Shown in pieces: positions 34,443 through 45,584 of a stretch of DNA of 64,000 bases. This DNA is from Phymorhynchus buccinoides (lineage: Eukaryota; Mollusca; Gastropoda; Neogastropoda; Raphitomidae), in NCBI GenBank assembly GCA_017654935.2, contig CM065695.1:36421493-36485492 (forward strand), read 5' to 3'. Position numbers and translations under genes: made by a program. The notes beneath the pieces were generated by a model, which saw nothing but the letters and a program-made list of their open reading frames with translations, searched no databases and was not told the DNA's origin. The first letter of the stretch is position 1. Each line of letters opens with the position of its first letter.

Positions 34443-35012
34443 TTAAAGAGGCTAGCTCTTCACACAATTCTCAACTATTGAAAGGCATCGAGCTTCACTG
34501 ATAATCAGATCAAAGAAAGAACATCATTAATTGTACACAGAAACCTAAGTAAAAAGTCTAATCTTTTCTTTCTTTCTTTTCATTTTTAAACGCACATCGC
34601 TTTTTGACAATTCAAAACATATCAACAATTTTTATTTAGGGAATAGAGTACATTAGTTTTTTGTTTTCTTTGACTATTTAAAACTCTCATTTACTTTATC
34701 CCTCCTGCATTCACAACGCCCCAAACTGCTCAACCTCTGCTGGGGAACTTTAATCCCAAATGGCCATGGGTTGCATGATGGGTGAGCAAGATAGCGGAGA
34801 GCGGATGAATGATTGGGTGTGGTGTGACTGTGAGAGTTACTTATATGTCTTAATGTGAATTTATGCTTCATACTTTTATTTTGATATATCTCATCTTATT
34901 TTACACGGTGGAAGACAAGTTTCCATGTGTGCTGTACAATGCCAATGGACAATAAAGAAACTTATGACTTATGTCACACTCCAAATGTGGTGTCATGCAC
35001 TGGACATTCCTC

Positions 35013-35013
35013 A

Positions 35014-35112
<99 letters not shown>

Positions 35113-35113
35113 G
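35013..35113. repeat. Self-complementary trinucleotide tract (TAG)n(TAC)n
   Basis: About nine AGT/TAG units turn directly into about 24 CTA/TAC units. The TAG part can pair with the CTA part, so the tract is hairpin-forming. Confidence 0.85.
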
Positions 35114-35339
35114 GGAGTGAATCAATGTTGTTGTTTTTCTCAAAAGAACTGCACTGTTGAGTTAAAAAGTTAAAAGTGTGCAAACACAAGGGCAAATTTA
35201 ATCGCAGGTCAAGCAAACGCAAAGGGGGTAATACAATGAAAATGCTTTGTAATTTTCTGAACAATGATAAGTGAATTAGTATAGATGGGGGAGGGTGGGG
35301 TGGGGGCATTTCATTACTGGCTTAGTAAATGCAAAAGAG

Positions 35340-35665
35340 GCCAACAGTAACATGAGAGCTGTACAATAGATGATTTTCTACAGTAATGGAAAATCATGGT
35401 ACAGATTAGTCTCTTGTGGAAGACTGACTCTCGAACGAGGGGGCCCTTGGCACCGGCTCTGGTGCTGCAGCCAAAGGGACGGGCTGGCCTTTGGGGACCT
35501 TCCTCATCACCAGGTGTGTCCTCAAATTCCTTTGGCCGAGAGAGTGGGGATGTACCCTGGGCAAGGCATCTCCACCATTAACAAATTCTCGCCCAGCCCG
35601 CCAGAATAGTATCTGCCCCCCTCTGCTATCTGGCAGTCATTGTCGGAAACGACAGACTAGCATAC
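35340..35665 (-). repeat. Inverted copy of the 330-bp repeat at 9735
   Basis: From ATTTTCTACAGTAATGGAAA to GTCGGAAACGACAGACTAGC. Aligns along its whole length with the reverse complement of 9735-10075. Confidence 0.65.
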
Positions 35666-35881
35666 AAAATGCTTTACAATATATCTTGAAGGAGCCCTAA
35701 AAGTGAGAGGTGAATTAGCAGGGGCATGAGTGTGGGTTGGGGGGAGGGAGAGGGGCATTTCATTGCAGATCTATTGATCAGAAAAAGAGTTAAAATGCGT
35801 TGCAATATTTTTTTAAAGGAAGCCAAACAGCGGAAAAAACAAATAGCCTAAGCAGTTAAAAAAAGATGGAAGGCTTCTTAC

Positions 35882-36037
35882 CAGGGGATTCCAACAGCTG
35901 TGCTTCCTCCTCATCGTCGGAGAAGGCCTCGGGCAACTCGCCGTTGGTGTTGCTGCTGTGCTTGCGGCGGTGGCGCATCATGCTGTGCTTAAGCGTGAAT
36001 TTTTTCTTGCACTTGTCGCACTGAAAGGGTCTCTCTC
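35882..36037 (-). CDS. RREB1: RREB1 exon, zinc finger 19
   Basis: Acceptor TTTATTCAG, then GERPFQCDKCKKKFTLKHS and MMRHRRKH, the final finger, nearly identical to the human ERPYKCQTCERTFTLKHS. An acidic tail ELPEAFSDDEEEAQLLE follows, to donor GTAAGA, phase 1. Confidence 0.93.
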
Positions 36038-37049
36038 CTGAATAAAGAAACACCCAACGAGTCATCATGCATGATACGGTTATCAAATCAATCAATCAAT
36101 CTTATATTGACTTCAGAAGAATTTGGTTTGTGCGTTGAGACTTAATAAACAACTCTGTGACTAAATTAAGAACACATTTTTTTCATTTGTGACCCAGCAT
36201 AACGAAAGGGACATTAAGTGTCAAAATGACCATTCTGAGATAATCACACAGTTGGAAACTTCAAACAATTTTCCTTCTAATGATACAAGAACCATTCTTG
36301 TATCTTTTTCCATTCTAGAGTTATATGAGCATTTAAATTGGGTAGGTTGAGTATTGTCCATTTTGAGAAAACACAGTCTAAAGTAGCCGTAGAAAATGCA
36401 TTGACCTACTCGTTTTAAAGCACTTTTAAGAGCATTTAGTGACCATATTATCCTTCATACATTTGGAAGATAAGATGCTAGAGAACACAAAAATACCCAT
36501 AGCTCAAAATTGATTAAAAAAAATGAGATTTTTGATTTTTGAAACCTGTTGTGAAAAACTAGCTGAGCGACTTAATGTCCCCTTCGTGGTGCTGGGTCAC
36601 AATGCACACAATGCCCCTTTGCAGCTGAAGGAAAAGTGTCATTTTAATTGGATGTGACAGGCTCCATTTGAAGCACAGTACAAAGCCAGACAATTACATG
36701 GGCGTGACAATTAGAGTAGAAAGGGGGGTTGCGTACCCCTTAAGGTATTATCGTAATATGACTTCCATTTGTGGATCTTCAGTTCAATATTGGAAAAGAT
36801 TTAGATCACCAGCGTCTGTTAAAATGTTTCTGCTTCCACTGTATCAACGCTCTGCTTTTTGTAACTGAAACTGTTTTCTAGAAACAAACGGATTTCTGAA
36901 GACTGTGGCAAATTGGTCATTGCATACCGGTACGGGTCAGTGCGTACCCTTTATACGGGCGTTGCATGTTTATAGCAACTTTCACCCCACACCAAGTGAG
37001 GAAGGAAACCTTAACGTAAAGTGAGTAGATTTAGATTTTATATTGCAAT
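36038..37049. other. RREB1 intron, no gene seen
   Basis: AT-rich, with GGGACATTAAG at 36209 and a weak inverse CTTAATGTCCCC at 36570. They bracket about 370 bp with TGTGACCCAGCA / TGCTGGGTCACA ends (36189-36601), so this is a probable TIR element. Confidence 0.5.
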
Positions 37050-37072
37050 CCCCCCCCCCCCCCCCCCCCCCC
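37050..37072. repeat. 23-C homopolymer
   Basis: Uninterrupted C run about 20 bp from the exon donor at 37090. Similar runs occur at 53269-53292 (24 C), 54041-54075 (interrupted) and 62955-62980 (26 C). Confidence 0.9.
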
Positions 37073-37090
37073 GCCATGCATTGTGCTCAC

Positions 37091-37327
37091 CGGTGTGCGA
37101 CCTCATGTGGCGCCGCAGGTCCTGCAGGGACCAGAACCGCTTGACGCACAGGGAGCAGTAGACCTTGCGCTGAAGGTAGTCCGAGCTGGCGGCGCCCCCC
37201 CTCCCCTCCTTCCTCCCCCCCCTCCGTCCCCCCCTCCGTCCCCAAACTGTCCGCTCTTGCAGATCTTCTCCACCAGGCGGTCGTAGTGCGCGGTGTACTG
37301 CTCGATGTCCTCCACCCCGTTCTTCTC
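37091..37327 (-). CDS. RREB1: RREB1 exon, zinc finger 18, with a frame break
   Basis: Starts [18 protein letters not shown] in the frame carried from the previous exon. It then enters a glycine-coding G-rich stretch (about 37190-37245) and resumes in another frame as [19 protein letters not shown] then [14 protein letters not shown]. Human has [21 protein letters not shown], so the second frame is certainly coding. The exon is 237 bp and must be 3n+1, so one base is missing (or two are extra). Donor GTGAGC. A 23-C run lies 20 bp into the intron. Confidence 0.82.
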
Positions 37328-37645
37328 CTGCACAGTCGCAATTAAGTCACACTATGTTACTGTTCTGAGTAATATAGGAAATGTATCTGCATGTGGGTTA
37401 ACCCTTCAACTCCCGGAACCATTTGTACTTTTAGCAAGCGAGCTACTTAACTCTATAAAAAAAATCGTTACAAGTTTTTTGTGTTTTTGTTAAAAGTTAA
37501 ATGATGCTGTAAAGACTATAATGCCAACAACATTGCCCTTCTTTTCGGGACCACAAGATCGAAGTAGTATGTTGTTGGCTTACCCTGGCTAAAAGATTCC
37601 AGGGATCATCCCAACAACGGAAGCGCTTGAACACTTAATTAGAAG

Positions 37646-37822
37646 TACCGTATTTTTCTGACTATAAGGCGATGCTTTCCCCCCAGACTGAGACCCCCGC
37701 GCCTTATAATATGACTACTAAAATAGTAAGAAAATATAATAACAGAATCTGAATTTTGTGAAAAATTTGCGGGGGTGCGCCTTATAATCAGGTGCGCCTG
37801 ATAGTCCGAAAAAATACGGTAG
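37646..37822. mobile_element. TIR MITE, family D, intact copy
   Basis: TACCGTATTTTTCTGACTAT to TAGTCCGAAAAAATACGGTA; the best-preserved ends in the window. A family F fragment lies just before it (37575-37640). Confidence 0.72.
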
Positions 37823-38240
37823 CACAAAGCCTCCTTGAACCCAAACATTTTTGTATCAAATAACAACACTTAAGCCTCTTGGAAATGTCCATCTTAGTCA
37901 GCCACACAGACAATAGGACGAAAGAGAGTGGGAAAAAGCCTACCTAAAAAAAAAGAAGAAAAAAAAGGGGCGGGGGGAAGGGGAAAAACAGTGAAAAGGA
38001 ACAAGGAAAAAAGAAAAGAAAGGGCTAAAAATGAAGGCAGAAGTGGTGGTGGGTTGCATGATGAATGAGCAAGATAGCGGATGAATGATTGGGTGCGGCG
38101 TGAGAGTTACATACTTGTTAATGTAACTTCATACTTTTATTTAATATTTTTTATTTTACACGGTGGAAGACCAGTTTCCATGTGCGTTGTACAATGCCAA
38201 TGGACAATAAAGAAACTTATGACTTATGAACTATAATTAC

Positions 38241-39044
38241 CTTGAGGACGGTCCAGTCCACGGGGTGGCTCTGGGCCTGGTGCAGCAGGCACTCCAGGCG
38301 GCGGTCGTAGGAGGCGTCACACAGGTAGCACTTGAAGGGCAGGTCGATGTTGTGCTCCTTCAGGTGGCGCACCAGCAGCTTGCGCGACTTGAACTGCGTG
38401 CTACACTTCCAGCACTGCGTGATCTTGTCCACGTTGTAGTTGTCCCGCTCGGGGTTGACGTGCGGCCGCTCTTCTGCCGCTGTCGTTGTCGTTGTCGTCG
38501 CGGAAGTAGGGGTCAGCGTTGTTGCTGCTGTTACCGGGAAGGGCAACGTTGTTGCTACCGGGAACGGCAACGCTGCCGTGTCGTTGTTAGACTTTGCCGG
38601 GTGGTTGTTCTTGGACAACGCTGCCGTATCGTTGTTCTTCGACATTGTCGGGCTGTTGTTGTTGTTGCCGTTGTTGAGCGACGCTTCTGCATCGTTATTG
38701 GGCGTTGTTGTCAGGTGGTTGGGCAACAACGACGATGCTGCTGCATTGTTGTTATTCACTACGAATGGTTCGTTGTTGTTGTTGTTGTTGACGGTTTCGT
38801 CTTCGTTCTTGTTGTCCTCGGTGATGCTGTTTTGGTTAGCATCTGTGGTGATGGTGGTGGGAGTGGGAGTCGGGGGTTTGGAGGGGCTTGGGGAGGGTTT
38901 GGGAGAGGCGGAGGAGAGCTTGGTGGAAGAGGTTGGGGAGGCTTTGATGGTGGAGGTGGTAGTGGTGGGGGTTTCATTCTTGATGAGGTTGGTGACCAGG
39001 TTTTCCACCAGGGAACTGACACCAGCTTTGATGGGGGTAGGAAT
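38241..39044 (-). CDS. RREB1: RREB1 exon, low-complexity linker and zinc fingers 16-17
   Basis: Acceptor TTTTTTTAG then IPTPIKAGVSSLVENLV. About 170 residues of Thr/Ser/Pro/Asn-rich sequence with Asn runs follow. The C-terminal part holds finger 16 (CWKCSTQFKSRKLLVRHLKE plus H) and finger 17 (CYLCDASYDRRLECLLH). 268 codons, phase 0 to 0, donor GTAATT. The long plus-strand frames here are shadows of the repetitive codons. Confidence 0.9.
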
Positions 39045-39347
39045 CTAAAAAAACAACCAACACAACATATTTTTCCTAAATTGACAAAAATCTTAGTTTG
39101 CATGACGCCAGCAATCTATTATCTTCACTAATAACATTGTCGATTAAGTTTCTTTTTTTTTTTACTAGAACAACACACCAATTACGATTGAACATCGATT
39201 GAGTAGAGTCACTTTTGCGTTGCATTTCTTGGGGGACAAAATCTATTTTTAATCTGAATTTGACTGAACTGCATTGTCTTTTTCAGATCAGGTCAACAGA
39301 TGAGGAAATACATGTAGTGAATGTTTTGTGTGTGTGAATAAAAATAT

Positions 39348-39524
39348 AATGGAACCTCCAAAATAAGACCTCCCATTATAAGACTCCCTCCCACATAAGA
39401 CCTACTTCTCTGAGACATTGCCCTTCTTTGCAAGTATTAAAATTACCTCCCTTATAAGACACCTCCCTTATAAGACCTCATTTTGGATGATTTTTGAAGG
39501 TCTTATAAGGGAGGTTCCACTGTA
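39348..39524. mobile_element. pogo/Tigger-like MITE, family C, copy 3
   Basis: Left end damaged (ATGGAACCTCCAAAATAAGA), right end intact GGGAGGTTCCACTGTA. Confidence 0.72.
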
Positions 39525-40600
39525 GAAAGAAAATAACAACCCACCACCGTCAACAATGAGCGACATACTCTAACCAACACAGAAAATCACGGTCCAAGAA
39601 AGAATCCCTCTACCAAAATTACTGCACTTTACCAACACACAAACTGAGAGTCCTCAATCAACACACACACAATCAAAGTATACAAAGAATCCCTTTGTCC
39701 AGCACACAAAACTCATTGCAGTTCACAAGGAGTCCATCTACTAACACACAAACAGTTCGCAAAGAATCCCACAACCAACACACTAGCTCACAATCCATAC
39801 AGTGTCCCTCTACCAATGCACGAATTTATAAAGAATCCTTCAACTAAGACACAAGTACTAGTTCATAAAGAATTCCTATTGGCCACTGCAAGTAGGGTTA
39901 TTAACGCCCTTGACGGCAAGAGCTAAGCCCTTGTTGATCAGTATCCAACATTCACTCTTGCAAAAGGCAGCCATTAGGTGAACTCAAAATAATAGGGTTA
40001 TTGGCAAGAGTTATGCCCTTGTTTGGTCAGTACTCAACCATCTTCCCTCACCCACCAAGGGCATTCACTCTTGCAAAAGGTGTTCTTTGCAGTGGCCAAT
40101 ACCAAGACAAAATCCCAGTTCGCAAAGAATAGACAAAAACATTTCCAGTCCACAAAAAGTCTATCCCTCTCAACTCATTCAACATTGACAGATTGCTTCC
40201 CTTTACAACGCTATAGCGTACATAGTGTTTAAACATTCACACTTCACAACTCAGCGAAGCCATGAAACCCAAACTGGTATAGAAGTGTTCCTCTACGGTC
40301 CCTTAATAGTTTTCAACCAATGAAATCACTTCTAGTATATTTTTAGGACAGCAATGAATGCAAACGAGTCACTACCCCTCTCTTCGTCTTCTTTGTCATG
40401 CTGTTTTTAAAATCTGCTAATAATAAAAATTTTACTTTGGAATTATAACATATGCTAGCTTTTATTATTATAAACAATACCGCAAACTTTGAAAACTGTG
40501 CGGTTAAGCATTATTTTTTTTAATAATTTTTATGTAATGATGCAAACCTGCCTAGTGTTGAATGTATGCGTGAGACATGTACGCTATAGCGTACATTCAT
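39525..40600. repeat. Degenerate tandem repeats in an RREB1 intron
   Basis: 39590-39890 has many diverged units of CCAACACACAAA and CAAAGAATCC. 39895-40090 contains a ~115-bp duplication around CATTCACTCTTGCAAAAGG. GCTATAGCGTAC palindromes occur at 40210 and 40583. No gene. Confidence 0.55.
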
Positions 40601-40609
40601 GTTGAGAGG

Positions 40610-40875
40610 GATGTCCCATATGTGCCTTCCCGGGCCGAGAGGACGTAAAACCCCAAAATTTCCTTTCATGTTGAGAGGGGTTGAAGTGTAGCCTGTTGAT
40701 TTTTTACTCTTTATTAATAAAAAAAATCAGGACTTTACTGGTTTCATACTGCCTCTGGGCATTGCCTCCAGTATTGTTCCCACCATATTTGTATTTACAA
40801 ATGTCCCATATGTGTCTGTTTCAGACCGAGAGGACGTAAAACTCCATTTTCGCTCGTTCATGTTGAGAGGACGTA
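40610..40875 (-). repeat. Clustered fragments of family G
   Basis: Three ends carrying GAGAGGACGTAAAAC lie at about 40640, 40830 and 40868, with the TGTCCCATATGTG block upstream of two of them. They precede the satellite made from the same end. Confidence 0.65.
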
Positions 40876-41004
40876 AAACACTATCTTTCTCTCTTCGTGT
40901 TGAGAGAGTTAATCTGATCTTCCAAACAAGAAATGAAAGTGCTGCACCAACAGACAAAACCATGGCTACCTCACAAAGAACACCAACACGTACTGCCCAC
41001 TTAC

Positions 41005-41177
41005 CGAGGCTTCGGGGTCATCGGTGTCCATGGAGCCGTTTTCGGACCAGCCGTCCATGTTGGACAGGGACAGGTCATCCAGGTCAAAGCTGTCCTCGTC
41101 CCCCTGACACCTCATCAGGTACCGCTCGGGTACAGCCGTGCCGGGGTGCCGCTCCTTGTAGTGCTTCAGCAGGTTTC
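41005..41177 (-). CDS. RREB1: RREB1 exon, end of finger 15 and acidic linker
   Basis: Acceptor GTGGCTGCAG then GA AAC CTG gives GNLLKHYKERHP, closing finger 15. As joined, the finger has 13 rather than 12 residues between its second Cys and first His. A Asp/Ser-rich linker follows, EDSFDLDDLSLSNMDGW and MDTDDPEAS, to donor GTAAGT, phase 0. The upstream intron ends in a 1.8-kb satellite. Confidence 0.88.
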
Positions 41178-41215
41178 CTGCAGCCACAGGCACATACAAA
41201 ATCATCAGAAATGAA

Positions 41216-42999
41216 ACAAAATCTTAATGTCCCGTATGGCTTTGCCGAGAGGACGTAAAACTTTAACAAAATCTTAATGTCCCGTATGGCTTTGCCGAGA
41301 GGACGTAAAACTTTAACAAAATCTTAATGTCCCGTATGGCTTTGCCGAGAGGACGTAAAACTTTAACAAAATCTTAATGTCCCGTATGGCTTTGCCGAGA
41401 GGACGTAAAACTTTAACAAAATCTTAATGTCCCGTATGGCTTTGCCGAGAGGACGTAAAACTTTAACAAAATCTTAATGTCCCGTATGGCTTTGCCGAGA
41501 GGACGTAAAACTTTAACAAAATCTTAATGTCCCGTATGGCTTTGCCGAGAGGACGTAAAACTTTAAAAAATCTTAATGTCCCGTAAAGGACTTAAAACTT
41601 AAAAATCTGTGTCCCGTATGGCTTTGCCGAGAGGACGTAAAACTTTAACAAAAAATCTTAATGTCCCGTATGGCTTTGCCGAGAGGACGTAAAACTTTAA
41701 CAAAATCTTAATGTCCCGTATGGCTTTGCCGAGAGGACGTAAAACTTTAACAAAATCTTAATGTCCTGTATGGCTTTGCCGAGAGGACGTAAAACTTTAA
41801 CAAAATCTTAATGTCCCGTATGGCTTTGCCGAGAGGACGTAAAACTTTAACAAAATCTTAATGTCCCGTATGGCTTTGCCGAGAGGACGTAAAACTTTAA
41901 CAAAATCTTAATGTCCCGTATGGCTTTGCCGAGAGGACGTAAAACTTTAACAAAATCTTAAAACTTTGCCGAAGGACAAAACTTTAACAAAATCTTAATG
42001 TCCCGTATGGCTTTGCCGAGAGGACGTAAAACTTTAACAAAATCTTAATGTCCCGTATGGCTTTGCCGAGAGGACGTAAAAACTTTAACAAAATCTTAAT
42101 GTCCCGTATGGCTTTGCCGAGAGGACGTAAAACTTTAACAAAATCTTAATGTCCCGTATGGCTTTGCCGAGAGGACGTAAAACTTTAACAAAATCTTAAC
42201 AAAATGTTAATGTATGGCTTTGCCGAGAGGACGTAAAACTTTAACAAAATCTTAATGTCCCGTATGGCTTTGCCGAGAGGACGTAAAACTTTAACAAAAT
42301 CTTAATGTCCCGTATGGCTTTGCCGAGAGGACGTAAAACTTTAACAAAATCTTAATGTCCCGTATGGCTTTGCCGAGAGGACGTAAAACTTTAACAAAAT
42401 CTTAATGTCCCGTATGGCTTTGCCGAGAGGACGTAAACAAAATCTTTGTCCCGTATGGCTTTGCCGAGAGGACAAAACTTTAACAAAATCTTAATGTCCC
42501 GTATTGCCGAGAGGACGTAAAACTTTCTTAATGTCCCGTATGGCTTTGCCGAGAGGACGTAAAACTTTAACAAAATCTTAATGTCCCGTATGGCTTTGCC
42601 GAGAGGACGTAAAACTTTAACAAAATCTTAAAATGGCTTTGCCGAGAGGACGTCTTAATGTCCCGTATGGCTTTGCCGAGAGGACGTAAAACTTTAACAA
42701 AATCTTAATGTCCCGTATGGCTTTGCCGAGAGGACGTAAAACTTTAACAAAATCTTAATGTCCCGTATGGCTTTGCCGAGAGGACGTAAAAAACAAAATC
42801 TTAATGTCCCGTATGGCTTTGCCGAGAGGACGTAAAACTTTAACAAAATCTTAATGTCCCGTATGGCTTTGCCGAGGACGTAAAACTTTAACAAAATCTT
42901 AATGTCCCGTATGGCTTTGCCGAGAGGACGTAAAACTTTAACAAAATCTTAATGTCCCGTATGGCTTTGCCGAGAGGACGTAAAACTTTAACAAAATCT
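41216..42999 (-). repeat. 50-bp satellite, about 35 copies, adjacent to an RREB1 acceptor
   Basis: Unit on the plus strand contains ATGTCCCGTATGGCTTTGCC, GAGAGGACGTAAAACTTTAA and CAAAATCTTA. Most units are identical; several between 41560 and 42660 have deletions. It begins about 35-40 bp upstream of the splice acceptor for the exon at 41177. The TGTCCC(G/A)TATG and GAGAGGACGTAAAAC parts match the end of dispersed family G. Confidence 0.93.
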
Positions 43000-43870
43000 T
43001 ATTTAACCCCAAGGAGTGCATGCAAACACCCAGTAAAAAATCGCGGTCCGTTACCGTGGAGCACCCAATTTGCACTTGCCGATTATGGTCACAGACTCTA
43101 TTGTTTACATAAACGAGAATCTCGCACGGCGAGACTGGCGTGTTAGCCACTTCCTGCAGTGTCTTTTGGTCTTTACTGTGTCCAAATTGATCCAAGTTTT
43201 CACGAAGTTATGATTTTTTTAAAGTCAGCAATAAAAATTTTAGTTGTCCGACGAAGAATTATGGCGTCTGTTGAACGATATTGTAGATGATTACGGCGAT
43301 TGTGACGGCTTTTTAGCGAGGTGACTTGTAGAAATTGATTGAGTAAAGGTTGAATGTGACCTAGATAACAGACTTCGAAGCTCCCAAAGCCAAAATCGAT
43401 AATCTGAAACAAAAAATGATTGCATAAGTGGGTGCCGTTTTTCTGAATTTTGCATAAAATTTGGGTGGTGCGGCTTATAACGTGTGCTGGCAAAGTTGAA
43501 GCTTAGACACCATCATCAAATCTTTGCATTGAAAATGTTCATTGAGAAGCAACATTCTGCCGTTCTTGGGAAAGGGATAGGGTTAGGATCAGCCTAGTGT
43601 TATTGTCATGAAACTGAAAGAACCAGACTTTAAAATTGAGTCGTAAACATGAGGGAGGTTTCTAAAGTAAAACCTTGCCAGCACCTTGAAATAGAAACAC
43701 CCGAAGGTGCTGATGGGACCCAGAGATGCACCAGCCACGCCCATCCTATCAACTTGAGAGCAGCCCTGCCCCAGCCTTGGAAGTCCGTGTTGTGTTACTG
43801 GGGAGCAGGCACGCACGGGACATTCCATTAAGTATGCAAGGCACATAGCTACTCCTGGCTTGGTGACCAT
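43000..43870. other. RREB1 intron, no gene seen
   Basis: Part (about 43185-43320) is weakly similar to 2600-2780. A GGGTTAGGATCAGCCTAG block at 43580 also occurs at 19856. Nothing coding. Confidence 0.45.
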
Positions 43871-43875
43871 CGGAT

Positions 43876-43901
43876 CACTCACTCACTCACTCACTCACAC
43901 T

Positions 43902-43932
<31 letters not shown>

Positions 43933-44010
43933 ACACACACTCACTCACACACACTCACTGACACACACACACACTGACACACACATACTCACTCACACAC
44001 ACAAACCCAG
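43876..44010. repeat. ACTC/CA simple repeat next to the exon-edge duplication
   Basis: (ACTC)n and (CA)n immediately downstream, in transcript sense, of the duplicated exon edge at 44011-44087. Confidence 0.85.
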
Positions 44011-44087
44011 CTAGATAGACACTGACCCTCCGTGGCGAAGAAGCTGAAGACGCACAGGTGGCACTTGTAAGGGCGGTCCATGGTCTG
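44011..44087 (-). repeat. RREB1: Duplicate of RREB1 zinc-finger exon edge plus donor
   Basis: 77 bp matching 44114-44190 with two mismatches, offset 103 bp, separated by a short CA repeat. It includes the last 57 bp of the exon (MDRPYKCHLCVF coding), the GTCAGT donor and 16 bp of intron. Confidence 0.92.
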
Positions 44088-44129
44088 GCAACAACACACA
44101 CACACACATACATCTAGATAGACACTGAC

Positions 44130-44303
44130 CCTCCGTGGCGAAGGAGCTGAAGACACACAGGTGGCACTTGTAAGGGCGGTCCATGGTCTGCCGGGAGGCT
44201 GGGTCCAGCATGTTGACCCCGTGCTTTCGAATCAGGTGCCGCTCCCGATTCGACTTGGTGGAAAACGTCACATTGCAGCGCGGACATTTGAAGGGTTTTT
44301 GCC
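44130..44303 (-). CDS. RREB1: RREB1 exon, zinc finger 14 and first half of 15
   Basis: Completes the linker HTGQKPF, then finger 14 CPRCNVTFSTKSNRERH, spacer GVNMLDPASRQTMDRP and the start of finger 15, CHLCVFSSFATEG. Donor GTCAGT, phase 1. The last 57 bp and donor are duplicated just downstream, at 44011-44087. Confidence 0.9.
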
Positions 44304-44418
44304 CTGTAACAGAATAACAGTTGTGCGTTATTTTAGTGTCTCGTGATTGATTCCGAGTCAGTCAAACTAGAAAGTTTGGTGGATGACCCTTAAATAATTA
44401 GGTATTAGGTACTTTATA

Positions 44419-44570
44419 GTCACAGAGGCGTCTCTGTGAAATTCGGGCTGCTCCTGCCTGGAGAGCGCGTCGCAGCCAGAGGCGCGCCACCCAATTTTTG
44501 TTTTCATGCGATTTTTGTGCGACTGATGAGGAAGGAATTTTGTTTGTAAATTACCCAATTTTTTTGTTTG
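44419..44570. repeat. Dispersed repeat (TAGTCACAGAGGCGTCTCTG)
   Basis: The first ~45 bp recur at 63944-63990 (same orientation). The GAGAGCGCGTCGC stretch is reminiscent of a repeat I associate with gastropod genomes; that association is from memory. Confidence 0.55.
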
Positions 44571-45259
44571 TGTGTGTGTGGTATCCTAAACCATTTCTGA
44601 GTTAGCTATAGTTTCCAACGTGCCAACGAATTCAAGGCAAGAAAAAAGTCATGCAACCTAGTAATACCAGAGAAACATCTGATCCCGTTTGCACTTATCT
44701 TTAACCAAAACCAAGAATGTTCCTGGTAGTATTTACTCTCTGTCAGATATAAATTAATAGTAAAACTAGTACCAACTACAAATAGGAAGCATTATGACCC
44801 CTCGTTTCTCCATTGCCAATGGAAACCTTTTAGCAGCTTAGTCTTTGGAAGGACTTTCACCTAAGCACTGATATTCACTGCTGCAGCCTTTAGCACATTG
44901 TCCGTTAACTGAAACTGAAAACCGGACACATACATACCTTACCCATTATGGCCATGGAACGCAGAAGAAGAAGAAGAAGTAGGAAGAATTTACATAGCCA
45001 GACGACTTCTAAATGGAGGAGAATTGAAGGTGCGTCCTACAAAGCTATGTGTGTGAGCATGCAACTAATTAGTCAGACGACTATTTTGTGCGTGTAATTT
45101 TGTGTGCGGCTTATAAACTGCTGCGGCTTATGCATGAATGAATAACTAATATTCTGTAAATTCAAGGGATGCGGCTAATATGTAGGTGCGCCTTATAGTC
45201 TAAATTTTATGGTATTTAGTCAGACGACTAGTAAACGCAGGTGAATTGAAGGTGGACCT

Positions 45260-45570
45260 CCGTGGGGATACCGGGGGGGTCTTTTGTACAAATAGTTCCC
45301 CCATCTTCTGGAAGTTCTGTGCTTGTAACTTCCTCTAATCTGCCACTCTCTTTGACTCTGCCTTTTCCCTTTGCTTACTGTCATCTGCTATCTTTCTGTC
45401 TCACTGGTCCATTCTCCTGCCTTTTTTTTCCTATAAATTCTTACAAAGATTTCTTCAGCCGAAGTCGGACATACTGGGCCTAACTATTTCTTAGTTTGGC
45501 GCATAACGGCAGCATGACGCATCTACGCTCATATGACAGGAAACTGTCTGAGCGAACGAAGGAGAAGAAG
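45260..45570 (+). mobile_element. Retroelement 3' end (family J) with target-site duplication beside a splice donor
   Basis: 311 bp flanked by 11-bp direct repeats AAGGTGGACCT (45249-45259 and 45571-45581). The right copy overlaps the first intron bases after the donor at 45584. The element has a T-rich body and ends in a GAAGGAGAAG purine tail, like a 5'-truncated non-LTR copy. Relatives are at 22553 and 47300 (inverted). Confidence 0.75.
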
Positions 45571-45584
45571 AAGGTGGACCTTAC

